Source: Panicum virgatum (Eukaryota; Streptophyta; Magnoliopsida; Poales; Poaceae). Taken from it: a stretch of DNA of 64,000 nucleotides. Made by a program: the position numbers and the translations under genes. Location of the stretch: contig NC_053138.1 of assembly GCF_016808335.1 (NCBI RefSeq), forward strand, positions 60,170,951 through 60,234,950. The letters are read 5' to 3'. The notes under the pieces were generated by a model. The model saw nothing but the letters and a program-made list of their open reading frames with translations. It made no database searches and was not told where the DNA came from. Below are positions 32,612-44,587 of this stretch, piece by piece; positions within the stretch are counted from its first letter, which is position 1, and the number at the start of each line of letters is the position of its first letter.

Positions 32612-32998
32612 CTAGCTGTCTGGAGAATCGGCTGTCTAGATAAGCTGAGTGTTTGGCAATCCTAATTATTTTGAGTCGATTGTCTGAGTTGAGTGGTAAA
32701 ATATCTGAAGTGCCCCCTGAGGCTGATGATATCTCATTTTTTACAGAATACAAGCAGAAGTTAATAATTCTTATATTTTTTTAATATTGACTACATAATT
32801 TTATTACAATTAGATTAACCATAGGTTAATATCACTAATATACCAAATGATATACCAGCAGTAAATTAATTCAGTAAAACATGCATTATCCTATGGCAAT
32901 AGCCTACTTAATTTATTTCAGACTATGTGCTAACACAAGAAGCTACTCTCGTTACCAAGCACTGAAGCAAGAACTGAATACTCTGCTCCTTTGCTGTG

Positions 32999-33604
32999 TC
33001 AGGCGATCGGAAGGGCTGGGGGCCTCGATGCAGGGGCCCACGATGCAAGGGCGACGGAAGGGCGCCGCACAGCAGGGCCGGGACAAGGGAGGGGAGGCGG
33101 GTGCCGAGGGAGGTGCGGCAGATGCGGGGGATTCGCAGCGTCGCCCGATTCGCCGGCGCGCAATAGGGACAGGGGAGAGGATGGCTGCCGGAGTGGCGGC
33201 GGGCGTAGAGGAAGGTGCACAAGAGGCCGGCTGGCACGGTAGGCGATGACGTGAACGCGGCTGCCCGTGCTGCTGGCGTCGATGATGACGCTGTAGCTCG
33301 GGCGCGCCGAGCGGGACGACACGAGGAGGATGAGCAGGGCGAGCGCGGACGCGACGGGAGGAAAGGCAGAGGGAGCCGAGGGCGCCGGAGCCCAAGCTGG
33401 AGGCGGCGCAGGGAGAGGGGCGGCGAGGAAGTGGCGTCGGGAGAGAGGGGCGGCGGCGCAAGGGTCTCGGGGGAGGAGGAGAGGGGCGGCGGCGCAGGCG
33501 ATTCGGGGGACGAGGGGTCGGGGACAGAAGGGCAGCGAGGGGAAAAAGCGCTCGCTTCTCCCGTGTACGAGCTTTGCGACGCGTTGCCAAGAATCGGCTT
33601 TCAC
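32999..33604 (-). pseudogene. Captured apyrase (GDA1/CD39 NTPase) 5' exon fragment
   Basis: The minus-strand frame reads a short hydrophobic anchor (ALALLILLVSS) and then SYSVIIDASSTGSRVHVIAY. This matches apyrase conserved region 1 (consensus VI(F/I)DAGS(S/T)GSRVHV) that binds the nucleotide phosphates. Apyrases hydrolyse NTPs and NDPs and normally have five such regions over more than 400 residues. Only the first is here, with Gly to Ser in the loop. The rest is Pro/Arg/Ala-rich and out of frame. It lies inside the PIF-like element 10785-33726, on the side not occupied by the Gypsy, so it is a captured fragment rather than a local gene. Confidence 0.65.
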
Positions 33605-33729
33605 GTTGTATCAGGAATTCTCAGGTAAGCGGCGGCCCAGATAATCGAAAAATAAGCGAGATGTTTGGGTGGGATTCTCGTTTATTTCCAACCAGAATCG
33701 ACTTATAATTGGAAACAATCAGGGCCTCA

Positions 33730-34326
33730 ATCTGAGCCGGCCGCGCGCGAGAGGGGGCAGCGGCACCCGCCCGAGTGGCGCACGGGGACGAGGGTGGGCA
33801 TGCATGCAGCTCAACTGCTGCTCACGCTGGGACACGTGCGAGCAGTCCAGTGCACTCGAGCGGTGGCCAGAAGGGGGCGCGGCGCGGCACGGGTGGGCGG
33901 GACCGCGGAGCCACGCCGCAAGGCACGGTCAACGGGCGTGGGCACGGCGAGCGGGACCCACACCGAGCCGCGACGCGAGGCCGGGTGATGGCGGGCCTGC
34001 GGCTCCACATGGTGCGGGCCGGTGGGGCGTCGCGCCGGAGACCGCGAGGGTGGAGCAGTGAGGGAGGAGGTTGTGGCAGCGGCAAGCGCCATCGGCGTGC
34101 GGCGAGCGGTAGGATGGTAGGACTTAGGAGGCCGTGGCGGTGGTGGCGTGCGGTGCGGCGAACAGGTCGTGGCGCCGACAGCCGGTCCAATTTGGTGAAT
34201 TGTGGATGTATGGCTATGCGGCGGGTAAGTGCGGAGTCGCTGACAAAAATAATTTTTTTTGGCAGAAACTATCTCTAACTCGCAGTATGGGTCTACACCT
34301 CCTTCCACCCCCTCCATCTTGATAAG
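33730..34326. other. GC-rich intergenic segment
   Basis: Compositionally coding-like on both strands (open frames of 120-170 codons) but Ala/Arg/Gly-rich with no motif I recognise. AT content rises sharply after 34230. Possibly a decayed gene edge or LTR piece; no call is made. Confidence 0.35.
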
Positions 34327-34493
34327 TCCAGCGTGAGGGGTAAGACGGATCCTATTTAGATAAAAAATATTTCTAATTATTTTCGATCTTTATAGTATAA
34401 ATAGATAGATATAGATACATACTATAAAGATAAAAAATAATTGAAAATGTCTATTATTCAAATCGAGCCCACCATACCCCTTATGCTCTGGAC
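34327..34493. mobile_element. Small hairpin MITE-like element
   Basis: The inner stem AATTATTTTCGATCTTTATA (34375 on) pairs with the complement of TATAAAGATAAAAAATAATT (ending 34442). The outer ends are also related: GTCCAGCGTGAGGGGTA on the left, and the complement of the right end CCAGAGCATAAGGGGTA. About 165 bp, AT-rich and noncoding. The target duplication is not clear. Confidence 0.55.
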
Positions 34494-34895
34494 CCACCTG
34501 TTAGCAAAAAGTAATTATTTTCTCACCGCATGTTCCCTTGCCCAGCCGCACATACCCCACGGTGCTAGCCGTGCCGCAGAAATTGAACAATACTAGAACA
34601 TAATGCGCGCCTTCGCGCCCTATCCACAGTTTTCTTTTATTGTCTTGAAAAGTAAGTACGGTGCAATTGAAGAAATAATAAAATAAATATTATAAATGAT
34701 AAATTTATAACAACGTCTCGTGCAAATATCTCGACAACATTTGTACTACTGACTGAATGATATGTGTAGACCATAGATTTTGTCAAGTCATATATTACAT
34801 TTAATAGTCAGTATTGGTAGCCAGTAAACATTTTAATAGATAGTTTAGAATACCGGCTCAAATAAGAGTGGAGTACCAAGATACTAAAGAGGAAG
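34494..34895. other. AT-rich intergenic sequence
   Basis: I see no gene, repeat boundary or regulatory pattern that I can support here, apart from GGAAG at 34891-34895, the left flank of the next solo LTR. Confidence 0.4.
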
Positions 34896-37800
34896 TGTCA
34901 CGACCCCAAATGTAAAAATATGCTTAACATTTAAATAACATCATCATAAGCATCATCAAGGCATAATGGAGCATCATGTGCATGTGAGTATTTGTTTTAA
35001 ATTTAAATTGATGCTTGTTTGAATGAATGCTTGTGAAGAAAGTTTAAATGTTTCTACACAACATGGCCCCCAAAAATTTTATTCAAATACTAGATTTCAA
35101 ATGTTGATTTAAAAATATTTTTGCAGAATTTTGTGACCTTTCACAGAGACACAAAATTCTAGGAAATTTCAAAAGTAGTCTCTTTGTTCATTTTGCTGCG
35201 ACCAAATTACAAAAGTTTTTCGAGTGATTCTTGTTGCATCGTGTTCTTGGTTATTTTAGTAAAAATTTGGTGAATTTTTGAGCCCAGGAACACCTTTGTT
35301 TTGAATTTCAAACTTGTTTTCTTTATTATCCTCGCCCGGGCCCCCCGTCAGCCTCCCCTTCTCTTCCTCCTCCCTGTTCTGCTCCGCGTGTCACACGCGT
35401 CGCCGCCGCCGGCCAACCTCGCGCCACGCACCGGCCATCCTCATTCTGCACGCATCCTTATCCGCAGCGCCCTCCACTCGCTCGCCCTCTCCTTATCTGC
35501 GCCCGGCTCCTTCTTCTCCCCCCAAACCCTAGCCCTGCTCCACCATGGCCGCCGCGGTCTGAGCTCTGTCGCCGTCGCGATTCACCGCCGCCGGTGAGGT
35601 CCTCCCCAATCTAGCGCGCGCAACACCTAGCCCTCCCCATCCTCGACCGATTTGGGCCCTCACCCGACCTCCTCCCCCTCCCTGCTGGGCTCTCGGCGGA
35701 GCTCGCCGTCCGCCGCCGCCCAACGCCGCCACGCCGCCCGTCTTTCGCCCCTCCTCACCTGCGCCGCCACCGGTGAGGCTCACCGCCGTTCCCTACACCC
35801 CGTGCGCGCCTTCCCTGCCCCGCTTCGGCTCCGCTTCGCCGCGCCACCTCGCGCTGCCGCCGCTGTCGCCGCGCACGCCGTGGCCGCGCCCACGCGCGGG
35901 TCAAGTCGCGTGCCTTGCCTTGACCCGGGCTGGGTGGGCTGCTGACCCATGGGGCCCGTCTGTCAGCGCCTGGGCTGGCCCTGCGGGGTACGTCTAGCGT
36001 TTTCAAATGAGTTTATTTGTGATGCAAATTTGCAAAATGCGTAGAAAATCGTACGTAGCTCAGAAAAATGCGAAACTTATTTTGTTGGATTCCTCTAGCT
36101 TAGATCTACTCAGAAAAAATATGGTGTTGCATGTTACTTTGCTGTAATATTATCTTTAGTTTTATCTTGCAAAATGGATTAAAATGCATACTTATTTGTA
36201 TATTGCTCTAAAAATTCCAAACCAAATTTTGTTAGACTCCTTGTGAAGTATAGTTTCCAATGATGCAACTTGCTCATAGGTTTTCCTGCTGTTTGTTAAG
36301 GTTTTAAGTGTGTTTTCTTATGCTCTGTCTGAAAATGGTTTAATATAGAACTTTTTGCTGGAAAGTGACAAAATGGTGAAACTAGTTTTGTTACCTTTGT
36401 ACTCTTGCCTAGTATCTGTGGTAATTTTCTTGGATTTGTTTAGTTAAGTTTGCATGCCTTTTCTGATTTACCTTGTTTCGAATAGCTGAAACTTAATATA
36501 TTTATGATTAGTTATAGGAAAATGCTTTTGCTGCAAATCCAATTTTTATGAGTTCTTGGTAATGCCCTCTGTATGCTCAGTTTATCCCAAGATTTGTGCG
36601 AACTGTTTGTTCTCCTAGTTTCAAATTGCTTGCCCTAGGGTTATTTTGCCTAGATAGGGTTTAACGCTCGATTGACTTGGTCATAATTGTGTATGTGCCA
36701 TTGCATGTTATTCCATCCATGTTTCATTCATGGCATGTCATTTTCATGTCACCGCATCATGCTAATGCATGCATCTCATTCATGCATTTTAGTGACCAAA
36801 CCGTCGGAGGTCGAACCCGTGGAGCCCACCGAGTCCGTCGAGCCTGAACCCGGAGTCCAGTTCGTGGTCGAGCCCGAAGTTAACCAAGGCAAGCAGCTAA
36901 GCATGGATCATTGCTTCTATTTAACTTGATTTAATTAGTTATCTCACCGGGTAATGTTGGGTTATATATATTATGTATGTATTGCATTCTTGTACATGCT
37001 TTCATGCATTATCCTTCCTTGAATTGTTACCCCTGTCCTTGTCACTTGTTAGTCAGTTAATTACTTAACTTGACTAGATGCTTAGCCCTGCTTAGAATGC
37101 TTGTATTGCTCGCTAGACAGGAATAGTTTGGAGGATCACATTTACCAGTTATCCTTGATCGCACTGGTTCAGTTTGGTTGTTAAGGGTTTGGTAGTATAG
37201 AGATTCGAGCGGAATGGTAGGGCCTAGAGAATGAAGTCACATGGGCATTGTCCGCTTGGATCGATTAAGAACCGAGTTGATGCCATCGGGCTTGAGCATC
37301 TTTCCGTGCTACCACATATCCAATATAATGGTACGGATGAGCCAATTACCTTCTTTGACTTGATCATTGATGTGCAGTCCTAAATACGTGGCTAAGGGCT
37401 ATGCAGAGAGGCTTAGAGGTGTCCCCCGGGTGGACCTATGTGTAGGAAAGTTTAGAGATGGCCCCGGTGGAAACTAAGTCTCTACTCGTAAGCTAGGTGT
37501 GAAAATTTCAATGATCGAGCCATGTTGGGAACGGTTGACGCGAGTATCCCCTTATCCAACTTTGGCCGGTTGGGTGAGTCGCATGGTCCTTGCGTCATGT
37601 GTGTAAAGTAGTACACTCTTGCAAGATTATAATCATTTCGAATTGCCGCGCTCTCGGACATGAGCAAGCTCTTGGTTCGTCGAATTCTTCATAGAGAGTT
37701 TCGGTATTGTTGGCTTTGGATTCATGTCATATCAATGATCTATTGTATGTTATGTTACTCTCTTAATCAACTAAAATTATCTGGGGGTTGGACAAGATTA

Positions 37801-38437
37801 ATTAAGTTTGCTAGGTGATAGTCTAGATAGCTCATGCTTATGCAATAATTACTTAACCTTAAAGCTTTTACTTGAGCCTTTGCATGATCCTTGTTTATTT
37901 AATCGCGTAAGTCTTGCGAGTAACTTTTGTACTCAGGTTGCATCTAAACCTAGTTGCAGGTGAGCAAGAAGTTGTCGATCGTTGTGGCCGCAATGGTGCC
38001 CTTGAGCAAGACGCCATTGCTTTGTTACGCTTTTATCGATTTATCCGCTGCGTAGTTTATCTCCGTGAGAGCATGTAAGTATAATAAATTCTAAGTTCCG
38101 GTTTAATTTGGTTTTCGTGAGCCCAAGGCTTGTATTGGAAGTTAGCTGAACCCTCCTATATCGAACTTGTAATATTAAGTATGTAAAATTGCTCTTTGTG
38201 AATTATCGGTAATGTACTTGCTTGTATAACGGTATGTGTGCTTAATTCTGGGCATGTGGCAAACACGTACCGGGACTACCAGATTTGCGGTCGTTTTAGG
38301 TGAATTGTGTTGATTAAGTGCCTCTAAGATGTGGATTAACACGTGGCGTGTCGAGAGACGGACACGTGTTAACTCTCATCTTAATGGATTAATCAATAAT
38401 TTCACCTAAACCGAGTGCAAATTGGACGGTTCTCACA
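34896..38437 (+). mobile_element. Long solo LTR, 3542 bp
   Basis: Starts TGTCACGACCCCAAATG and ends GGACGGTTCTCACA. The flanks are GGAAG (34891-34895) and AGAAG (38438-38442), a 5-bp duplication with one change. It has a GC-rich middle (35330-35990) with a CCAAACCCTAGCCC leader, then a long AT-rich part and a segment rich in GAG/GTC codons (36800-36900). No gag-pol is present. The layout matches the other long LTRs here (24202-28725 and 40005-44287), so probably the same broad Tekay-like group. Short frames in it (for example 35301-35597) are not genes. Confidence 0.82.
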
Positions 38438-39112
38438 AGAAGTAGGAGAGATAACATAGATTACAGTTATGAGGTATCCAGGCTACAACTGTGTAAGCAC
38501 AAAATGAGCTAGAGCAAAGAAAATATATAAGTGGGGTTCAGCGACAGCAAAGAAGCGTGTCAAGTTAAAGCAAAAGAGTTTATTTCAGACATGTCAAATT
38601 CTATGAACATATGTTCTAGACAGCTTAATATTAAGTTTCTTTTCTTAAGAAACAACACACTTCCAAGCTATATTTCGTAAAATAGAGAGCAAACAGTTTG
38701 CTGCAATTATTATAAGATTCCCAAACACTCTTACTCATAATTATCTTGTTGAACTATATCAATCTAGTTATGTGTGTTCAGAAGTTGCCCACCTATCTTT
38801 GGTTTCCATATGTATAGGCAACTGGAATGAATGCTTGATACATGGGCAAAGGTTTAGGTATGCGCTTTCAGTAAGCTGCCTACCTGGTAAGTATGCTATA
38901 GACAGCAAGGGCGGGATGGAAGGAACACGCATACGGGAGTTGCACGCTGCGCTGCCGGCACTCTGTTCCACGAGATGGAACCTCCGGTACAGCAGAGTAG
39001 AATCCAACGACGAGCACTGCCTACCGAGAGACTCCGTGACCCTATGGCCTATCCACCGGGGGCGTCTATATGCGTCTGCAGCCGTTGTCGACGTAGAAGA
39101 CAAGCCCACCAC
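38438..39112. other. Intergenic region with an unrecognised frame
   Basis: AT-rich to 38760, then a moderately GC-rich stretch with open frames on both strands (minus 39112-38768, 114 codons; plus 38772-39170, 132 codons). No family motif is seen. It could be an exon remnant, since ACCTGGTAAGTATG near 38882 looks like a donor, but nothing else supports this. Confidence 0.3.
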
Positions 39113-39115
39113 TCA

Positions 39116-39436
39116 GGCCGTGTTTGGTTTTTTCGCGAAAAAAATTTACGAAGGAATCTCGTATGCATAACGTATTAAATAAAATCTATTTGTAAACTTT
39201 TTTCACAGATAGGTGCAACTTTGCGAGCCGAATCTAATTAATCCATAATTAGATACAGTAATGCTACAGTAACCAAGCTCCAATCATCCTCAAATCGTAT
39301 GGTCAAAGTCCTCAGTAGCTATAGTACTACTACAGTACCATGGTTGTGGAGGTAGTATCGTAATTAGACTTCATTTAATACCTCTAATTACTGATCAAAG
39401 CTGCGAATTTTTTTTCAAGTTCAACCAAACACGGCC
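39116..39436. mobile_element. Tourist-like MITE, 321 bp
   Basis: TCA flanks at 39113-39115 and 39437-39439. The ends are perfect 14-bp inverted repeats, GGCCGTGTTTGGTT and AACCAAACACGGCC. The interior has the family words GCCGAATCTAATTAATCCATAAT and GCTACAGTAACC. No ORF. A well-preserved member of a common grass MITE family. Confidence 0.9.
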
Positions 39437-39439
39437 TCA

Positions 39440-39854
39440 GTTGGTTGCATGCGGTGCCAAGAAAGTACATGCTATCTAAAGTCAAGATAAAGAACTATTT
39501 GAGAACATAGAGTATTATTCCAAAAATATTTTTTCTAAGAAGAATGGTCATCATAAGAGAGATTGCTGTGAATATAAAACAAAAATATTGCAAAAATAAA
39601 ATTAAATGTTATAAGAATAAAGAAAAGTGTTCTGGAAAAAATATTTAAATTTTTTTTAATATAGACAAGTATGATCTAGTTTTGAAGATCTCAATGCAGG
39701 GATCATTATGGTGCAATCAAAATTTGATTTGGATAATTGGTTTGCAAGATATAGATTTTTTAGTTTGAAGGCATACATTACACCAAATCCGAGACATTTC
39801 AACCTCATCACCCACCCACATGATGGGATGAATAAAAATCCCGTGACCACCACC
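39440..39854. other. AT-rich intergenic sequence
   Basis: Nothing recognisable apart from A/T runs. It ends at the long direct repeat that brackets the following LTR. Confidence 0.4.
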
Positions 39855-40004
39855 GGGCTCTCCTCTTCCTTTTTTTTCTTCTCAGGCACATGTTTCCTTC
39901 TCTTTCACCCACTGTGACTGACAGTGGGGCAACTAAGTCTCTGGTCCACTGGTTAGGCAGCGTGATTCTTTGTATTCTGCGTGAGTCCACCGGAATGCCG
40001 GCCT

Positions 40005-43000
40005 CGTAACATCCCGTATTTTTATAGAATATTATATAGTGAAAATGTAAATTTTCAAAAACTTTTTGTGTGCATGTGTAAATAGCTAGAAATAATGTAA
40101 GGTTGAACTCATCTTCCATCTTAAATTCCTAGTAAATTAAAATCAATTATACATAAGGTTCATATTGTTAGTGTGAATACTTTTTTTTTTGTGACTTGTT
40201 AGTGTGAATACATGGAGCTTTTGGGTTTTATTTGAATCTACCTTGTTTAAAACTCTGTTTGAATGGTTTTGTTTGAAATTGTGTAGGTTTTTAATTTGAC
40301 TTTAGCCATTCAAATTAAAAATCAAAAGCTAACTTGCCTTGGGCTCAAACCCTCCTAGGAACCTAGCCCAGCATCCGAACCCGCGAATAGCCCGACCCAA
40401 CAAAGCCAACCGGCCAACCCACCTCGCGCCCCACTTTCGGCCTGCCTCCCCCGCACGCCCAAACCAGCCCAGCTGGCCTATCCGGCCTGCTAAGCGCGCG
40501 TGTCACCTGGCCCACTTAGCGAGCCGGCCCAGCACTAGCCCGTCGCCGCCATGTCTCACTGCCGCCCCGGCCCCGCTCATCAGCCCCTCCACTGTTACTT
40601 TTTCCCCTTCCTCGCGACACCTCTCACACCGACGTCGGCCGCGCTCTCGCCCGCGTTCTGCGCCGGTAGCGCCTGCCCCTGCTAATGCCACCACTTGCAA
40701 CGCCTGCCCGCATCGCCCGCCGCAACACGCACGCCCTTGCTCGCGCTAGCTGCCAAACTAGCGAAACTGCCCGGTCGCGCGCCCTTGACTGCCGCACCAC
40801 GCGTCCCGATCTAGACGCCGAAAACCACCGACCCCAGCCGTGCAAGCCCTAGCGCCGAGCCCCTATAAGACCATCCGTAGCCGCCGTTTCCCCCGAACCC
40901 TAGATCACTCGAGGATTTTTCCCCAATCCGCCGCTGCCGCTAGAAAAATAGAGGAAAGGAGGGAGAAGAAAAGAAGGGGAAGAGAAGCAGAGCAAGAGGA
41001 GGAGCTCAGAGCCGAGGAAGGAGAAGAGGAGGAAAGGAGAGGAAGAGAAGGGGGGAGGAGGAGCTCGACGCTGCCGCCATGTCGAGGGGAGAAGCCGAGG
41101 AGGAGGAATCGACACTGGAGCCTGATGCCAGTGCCACCCGAGCTGAGGACGCCATCGCCGGACTTCATCAAGCCGGCGCCCGTACGACTCCGTCAACGAA
41201 CCAGTGCAGCACTGCATGGCCACGCCCCCGCCTGCGTCAACTCGCCACGGCACCGAGCACCACATCTCCGAGCCCGGCCGGTGAGCCGCCGCCGTACCCG
41301 CTCATCCACCCCCTTGCTGTCCGGCCGCCATGCCGAAGAGCCTTCCATAGCCGAGCCCTAGGATCCCGTCCCTTTTTCTTTTCGCTACAGGGACCTCGAC
41401 GTCGCCTCGCGCGCATCCTCGCTGACCGCCGTCGCACTACCTCGCCGCCGCGTCGTGCCGCGGGCTCGGGATGCCGATGCCCTGTGCGCACGGCGAGGCC
41501 ATGCCGCGGCCTTGGGATACAAGGGACTCACGCATGCGTGCGCACCCAAACCCGCCGAGCTCCGGCCTCGCCCCACCACAATACCGTCCTTCAGCCGTCG
41601 CGTTCGCCCGGCCTTGCCTTGGCTCGACCTCGCCACCGTTAGCCCGCCGCCGCGCAGCCCGACCTCGCCTTGCCGCCACTCCACCGGTCTGGGACACGCC
41701 TGCGCCACACTGTGGCCACACCTCGGCGTGCGCACGCACCTGTGCCGGCCAAACGCTCGCCTTTGTCCGATCGTGCACACACTGCCTCGCCCACGCCTTG
41801 TTCTGCCTCGCCATGGACCAGATGGACGCGCCCACGGTCGCGACGTCGCGAGGCCAGCCCTCTCGGGCATTTTGTCGAGCACCCTAGGTGCCATTCGGCC
41901 ACACGCACGCCAACACCAGTCGCACGCCACGCCGGATCTGGCCGGCCGCACCGAATCCCCCCTTCCGCTGACAAGCAGACCCCACCTGTCTGGGAGGGGC
42001 GGAGAAAACTAACTCACGGGCCCAGTCCATCAGTGACATAGAGTGAGAGAGAGAGGGAGTCGAGTGGGACGTGGCTCATTTCCTTCAGCCCAGCAAGCCG
42101 AGCCGAACTTGGGCCGACTTGAGCCAACTCATGATCTCTGAGCCCAGTAACCCCTTAAACCCTTTCCTTTTTCCTTTCTTTTCCCAGCTAACCTATGGGT
42201 CCCACGCGTCAGCCACGGGTTGAGGCTGACAAATGGGGCCACTGACCGGTGGACCCGACGACCAGACTGTTGACCATTGACTTGGTCAATATTGACCAAT
42301 CAACATTGACGTCAGCAATGACCATGCTGACGTCAGCAAAAGCTGACCCCGTGCTGACATCAGCAAAAGCTGATCCAGTGCTGATGTCATGTTGACGTCA
42401 GCATGACACGTGGCGCCCAGAGGTTGCCACATGTCAGCATGTGTGCTTTTCTTTTTCTGAAAATCCTTTATTAATTTTAGAAATAGATTTAAGCTTCAAA
42501 AATTTATAATAAATTAACCGGACCTTCAAAAATTATGAAACCAAATTCATATTTTTTCTAAAATCATGATCTACTCGTTAGAGTAGGTTTTGTTGTGATT
42601 TAGATCTTATTTGGAAAGTTTTGTGTACTTTTGCACTTTGGCCCCTATAGTAATACATAATTACGAATAGGCCCCTAGCGATGAAGAGTTGATCGACGCC
42701 CCTGACGCCCGGAAGACCCAGGAGGACGTCCCGGACTATGAGAAGCCCCTGGAGACCTAGAACAACTACGACGAGACGCCAGGTTCACGCCCATCTACGA
42801 ATTGAATGCCTATTAGACATTGCTTGCTAATCTTGCTATTGCTTTATTACTGTTATGATGAGATGAACCTGCATAGCCATTTGTATGACTTATCTCCTTG
42901 AAATCCTATCTTTCCATGTTGAATGGTTGAGATGCTTGGCATGTGTTTGTGTGGGATTTGGTGATTGATAGTCATGGCGTGAGTGGAGATCCACTATATG

Positions 43001-44287
43001 AGGAGCTAGTGTTTAGGGCATTTGGCTAGAGGTGAGCGATTTGACCTGGCTGGGGGTGTGTGTTGGGCACACCCTACGAGCACCTGTGGCGGGTGCATGT
43101 TTGTGTTGTTGGACACGGTGGGATTCTTGAGAGGTGTTTGGTGGGACCTTACCTGTGATGGGTGCCACTCACGGACCGTTGCGGCGGATACACATTTGGA
43201 TGGAGATGCTCGCCTCGGCATATGAGGAACCGGTTGGGGTAACTATGATTAGTGGGACTTTGTGAGCGTGCACACCACTTATCCACTATGCGGGTGGATC
43301 CGGTCTAAAGCTACTAAGTGTGGTACCAAGCCTGTAGGCGGATAGGGTATCAGTGTAGGGAAAGGAGGTGTTGACCTGGCGTTCCCTGAGATGCAGTGGA
43401 GGCTTCACAGTCCCGGGCCGACCTCTTGCGGAAGGACGCGCCCAGACCCGAAAAAGCAGGATGGCGCCATGGCTGCTAGTTCTCATTCTCAGTAGACCGG
43501 TGTCTCATCGTCAGTCGGTTGGCCCCTGGCTGGCGGCGATTCGAGTGGGTCTAGGTGTACAACCCCTGCAGGGTGAAAACTATACGTATAGCCGTGTACT
43601 CGGTCATGTACATCCCTACTATTCTGTTACTTCCATTAGTTAGTGTTACTTGATATTTCTATCTCCCTCTAGTCTACTTTTCCTACTCGGATAGCAGTTG
43701 AGGTGCGAGGAGAGGGAGTTCTCGCACCGAATCAGGGCGGGGTTATGAAGGTCTGAGTTGACCGGGAGTCCGGTATGCTGGAATGGCCCGCGCCAGGTGA
43801 CTTGGCTGATGCTATACTTTATTGCTGCTGTGCATAGGAAACCTTAGCCTTATCCTTTGGCTATTCTTTCTACCATAATGCATCTACTTAAAGCTTGCAT
43901 ACGGATGGTGACGTGAACCTATCCCTTCCTTGGGGATAGTTTGGAAGATGCAGGATCCGACTCGAAGATCAACGACGACATTGACGGAGGAATTAAGGAC
44001 GGCCCGTGCTTCGCTCAAGTTTGCCTGTGGAGGAAAGACATCAAGATGGAGGATGCCCAGAAGTCTAGCTACCGCTTCCGTTTTCTATTTGTCTCCTTTA
44101 GCCCGAGGGGCTTGTACCAGGAAAACTCGTACTACAATCCACTAGATTATATAATATTTAAACCCTTGTTGAGTTATAACTGTGATATGTAATTGAAATG
44201 AGTTCCGTACGTGATAGCTACTGATCCAGGGACTATCACGTCGATACGGGGAGTCGGGTTCTCTTTTCGGAAACCTGGTTCGTTTCG
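40005..44287 (+). mobile_element. Long LTR-like sequence (Tekay-type), end eroded
   Basis: Starts CGTAACATCCCGTATTTTT, one base from the usual TGTAACATCCC start. It has the standard layout: AT-rich start, GC-rich promoter region with CCCTATAAGACC (40861-40872), CGAACCCTAGATC, GA-rich leader (40940-41070), GC-rich coding-like middle, then an AT-rich tail. The last bases (GGAAACCTGGTTCGTTTCG) lack the expected ...TTACA end, so the terminus is lost. The many open frames between 40339 and 42041 are shadows of high GC content. No gag-pol is present. Confidence 0.75.
42300..42420 (+). promoter_or_regulatory. Cluster of TGACGTCA palindromes
   Basis: Exact TGACGTCA at 42307-42314, 42328-42335 and 42393-42400. 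Variants are TGACATCA (42355-42362) and TGATGTCA (42382-42389), each followed by GCA or similar, with ACACGTGGC nearby (42406). TGACGTCA is the core of bZIP/TGA (as-1, CRE-like) sites and CACGTG is a G-box. Five bZIP-type sites in 95 bp look like an enhancer carried by the LTR; activity is inference. Confidence 0.6.
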
Positions 44288-44425
44288 GGGCTCTCTACCT
44301 TTTTTTTTCTCAAGCACATGTTTCCTTCTCTTTCACCCACTGTGACTGATAGTGGGGCAACTAAATCTCTGGTCCACTGGTTAGGCAGCGTGATTCTTTA
44401 TATTCTGCACAAGTTCACCGGAATG

Positions 44426-44587
44426 AATTCTTGACTGAAGAACTGCATGACCACGGGAGGGAACTGCACAGCTTGTTGTGCCGGGTGCCGGGTGCCGGGC
44501 CCATGCTACAGTCAGGGGAGGCTTCCCACCTCCACTCGGAGCGGCTGCGACCGTGAGCGGGGGCGACGTGGCGTGCTGCGCATGACC
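44426..44587. other. Short unique spacer
   Basis: Includes a small tandem repeat of GTGCCGG (about 44479-44500). No gene seen. Confidence 0.4.

Larger units (their letters stand above)
10785..33726. mobile_element. PIF/Harbinger-like TIR element carrying an apyrase fragment, split by the Gypsy
   Basis: The left end GGCCCTGTTTGTTTC (10785) and the complement of the right end GGCCCTGATTGTTTC (ending 33726) match at 14 of 15 bases. TCA flanks both sides (10782-10784 and 33727-33729), a 3-bp duplication as made by PIF/Harbinger elements. Only 67 bp remain left of the Gypsy. About 1.1 kb remain right of it, including a GC-rich segment (about 32995-33610) with an antisense apyrase exon. No transposase is visible, so it is non-autonomous and gene-carrying. 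Taking out the Gypsy leaves an element of about 1.2 kb. Confidence 0.65.
39855..44425 (+). repeat. Pair of about 140-bp direct repeats bracketing an LTR
   Basis: The left copy is 39855-39997 and the right copy 44288-44425. Both run from GGGCTCTC through a T tract, CACATGTTTCCTTCTCTTTC, ACCCACTGTGACTGA.AGTGG and CTGGTCCACTGGTTAGGCAG to ACCGGAATG. They differ by scattered substitutions and a few indels. They enclose 4.3 kb of LTR sequence. LTR elements normally leave 5 bp, so this is not an ordinary target duplication. Confidence 0.85.

Noticed and set aside
40339..42041. Several overlapping ORFs of 110-190 codons on both strands
   Set aside because: They lie in the GC-rich middle of an LTR, are Pro/Arg/Ala-rich in every frame, and show no domain. 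Open frames are expected by composition.
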